NCBI GenBank assembly: GCA_964415255.1
Contig: CAYQAC010000028.1
Span: 1 to 41,357, forward strand
DNA: 41,357 bases
Origin: JAHBVY01 sp964415255
Lineage (GTDB): Bacteria; Myxococcota_A; Polyangia; Polyangiales; Polyangiaceae
Direction of reading: 5' to 3'
Part shown: positions 40,295-41,357 of the stretch, piece after piece
Position numbering within the stretch: position 1 is the stretch's first letter
Layout: every line of letters starts with the position of its first letter
Position numbers and translations under genes: made by a program
Notes under the pieces: generated by a model
Seen by the model: the letters and a program-made list of their open reading frames with translations, nothing else
Database searches by the model: none
What the model was told of the DNA's origin: nothing

Positions 40295-40678
40295 TTACAG
40301 GTCCGCGTCGTCCTCTTCCTCGGAGACGTCCTCGTCGTCCGCCTCCTCATCCTCATCGTCGTCGGCCTCTTCCTCAGGCTCGTCTTCGTCTTCGTCGGGG
40401 CGCGGCTCCGTCTTCAAGTCGATGCCCACCTCACCGAGCTGGGTCTCGAGCAGCTCAAACAGCTCGTCGGTGTCGTCGCCGTCCCACTCGTCGAGGATGT
40501 CGGTGAGGAATTCGTAGAAATCGCCGCTATCAAGGCGGCGCTCGATCTCCTCGACCTGCTCCTCCGTGAAGCTCTCCAGGATGTCCTCGCGGAGGGACTC
40601 GGTGTCGCCCTCCTCGATCGCTTCCTGGGCCGACAACCGGATCTGCCGTACCGCACGCCTGTCGAGGTAGATATCCAT
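40295..40678 (-). CDS. acidic protein with poly-Asp/Glu tail, unknown
   Basis: A 127-residue protein. Residues 1-90 are a small helical domain (YLDRRAVRQIRLSAQEAIEE, LREDILESFTEEQVEEIERR, DDTDELFELLETQLGEVGID). The last 35 residues are almost all Asp and Glu (DEDEDEPEEEADDDEDEEAD). No signal or membrane segment is present. I do not recognise the family. A strong promoter and an AGGAAG ribosome site suggest good expression. Confidence 0.78.
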   Translation of the reverse strand: MDIYLDRRAVRQIRLSAQEAIEEGDTESLREDILESFTEEQVEEIERRLDSGDFYEFLTDILDEWDGDDTDELFELLETQLGEVGIDLKTEPRPDEDEDEPEEEADDDEDEEADDEDVSEEEDDADL

Positions 40679-40707
40679 AGAAGAGCTTCCTGCGCTTTCG
40701 ACCGGGC

Positions 40708-40735
40708 TTTAGACGAAGCTTCGCCAAGGCGTCAA
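40708..40735 (-). promoter_or_regulatory. promoter of the acidic protein gene
   Basis: On the minus strand TTGACG (40730-40735), 16 bp, TCTAAA (40708-40713). The ATG is at 40678, giving a leader of about 23 nt with AGGAAG about 9 nt before the start. Confidence 0.65.
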
Positions 40736-40758
40736 GACCTCCCGAACACACCCCAGGT

Positions 40759-40764
40759 TAGGGT
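40759..40764 (+). promoter_or_regulatory. -10-like element of the final gene
   Basis: TAGGGT lies 5 nt before the ATG at 40770, with no ribosome site. A leaderless mRNA is predicted, divergent from the acidic protein gene. Confidence 0.45.
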
Positions 40765-40769
40765 AAACC

Positions 40770-41357
40770 ATGAGCATGCTGAGGCGGCGCCGAGCAAGAG
40801 GCTGGGGATGGGGCCTGATCCTCGGGACCGTCTCCAGCTCAGCGTGGGCCGAAGCACCGAAGCGCCAGCCCCTGCCCGCCTCCCACTACCTACAATACGG
40901 CGTGGGGATGACCACCGAGACGCTGGTTCACGGTGGCGATGTGTGCCCGCCCAACTCGCGCACGCCATGCATCCTCGGTTCGGGCCTGGGGCTAGCCATG
41001 CGCGCTGGCTACCGCGCGCGTGGCCCATGGTACGTCGGCGGTGCGTACGAGTTCTCGCGGCAAGATCCTGCCAACCTGATGCGGCTGGCGATCATGCAGC
41101 AGCTGCGGGCGGAGACGCGCTACTACACGGCGCCCCTGGCGAAGCTCAGCCCCTACCTCACGGGGGGGCTCGGGATGGCGATCTACGGCAACGAGTTCGG
41201 GAGCGACACCGGCGGTGTGACCACCTTCGTCGGCGCTGGGCTTGAGCTGCAACTGAACCGCACCACGGTGGTGGGGGGCAGCCTCGTCTACCGGCCACTC
41301 CTGCTACGCGGCTGGACGGACTCCGCGAACCAGCGGCGCGCGGATCGCTACCTTGGC
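40770..41357 (+). CDS. outer-membrane beta-barrel protein, 3' end outside the window
   Basis: The frame from the ATG at 40770 stays open to the window end (196 residues). The start reads MSMLRRRRARGWGWGLILG and continues to SSSAWA, a signal peptide. Strand-like segments follow (HYLQYGVGMTTETLV, GSGLGLAMRAGYRARGPWYV, TTFVGAGLELQLNRTTVVGG), typical of small outer-membrane barrels. Two cysteines (CPPNSRTPC) could form a loop disulfide. The family is not recognised. The start is decided by the signal peptide and the -10-like element 5 nt upstream. Confidence 0.78.
   Translation, partial: MSMLRRRRARGWGWGLILGTVSSSAWAEAPKRQPLPASHYLQYGVGMTTETLVHGGDVCPPNSRTPCILGSGLGLAMRAGYRARGPWYVGGAYEFSRQDPANLMRLAIMQQLRAETRYYTAPLAKLSPYLTGGLGMAIYGNEFGSDTGGVTTFVGAGLELQLNRTTVVGGSLVYRPLLLRGWTDSANQRRADRYLG

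Overview
The window is high-GC DNA from a myxobacterium (Myxococcota, probably the Polyangia side). The grounds are: a cluster encoding homologues of the Myxococcus Glt adventurous-gliding machinery, an AgmX/PglI-type C-terminal domain, a myxobacterial-type PilZ protein, a eukaryote-like Ser/Thr kinase, and Cys-rich lipoproteins with Gly/Ser linkers. A 10-N run at 17561-17570 marks an assembly gap. I saw no rRNA, tRNA, CRISPR array, prophage or transposase.

Layout: (1) 1-1015, the end of a probable outer-membrane protein, a 16-bp tandem repeat and a small unknown gene. (2) 1016-3776, a three-gene minus-strand operon for polysaccharide export: an unknown periplasmic protein, an outer-membrane beta-barrel and a short OPX lipoprotein, behind a near-consensus promoter. 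(3) 4326-15793, a minus-strand gliding-motility cluster: a coiled-coil periplasmic protein, GltC-like, GltD-like and GltE-like TPR proteins, two small unassigned proteins and a GltG-like TonB-type protein. The four upstream genes overlap by about 4 nt each. (4) 16409-18004, an ECF sigma factor and its membrane anti-sigma factor, then a desaturase, a PilZ protein and a GT39 glycosyltransferase on the minus strand. (5) 22979-27849, a plus-strand run of housekeeping genes: era, der, tatA, a CAP-domain lipoprotein and trpS. (6) 27961-30844, a DHH-CBS phosphoesterase and an ArsA-like ATPase on the minus strand. (7) 31005-40026, mostly plus-strand genes: Roadblock-like protein, CpsB-type phosphatase, flippase-like membrane protein, Ser/Thr kinase, lipoproteins, an FGE-sulfatase protein, a SpoU/TrmJ-type methyltransferase, threonine aldolase and a TPR lipoprotein. 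(8) 40295 to the end, an acidic protein and the start of an outer-membrane barrel protein.

How they work together: envelope biology dominates (polysaccharide export, trans-envelope motility, sigma/anti-sigma stress sensing, lipid and glycan modification, lipoproteins). The clearest non-genic signals are three. About ten genes have a -10-like hexamer only 5-9 nt before the start codon, which predicts leaderless mRNAs. One of these is a 16-codon lipoprotein-signal mini-ORF overlapping an FGE-sulfatase gene. A dispersed GC-rich palindromic element carries GGGGGTTNGACGG arms. Short tandem repeats are also very common, several of them touching stop codons or signal-peptide codons.
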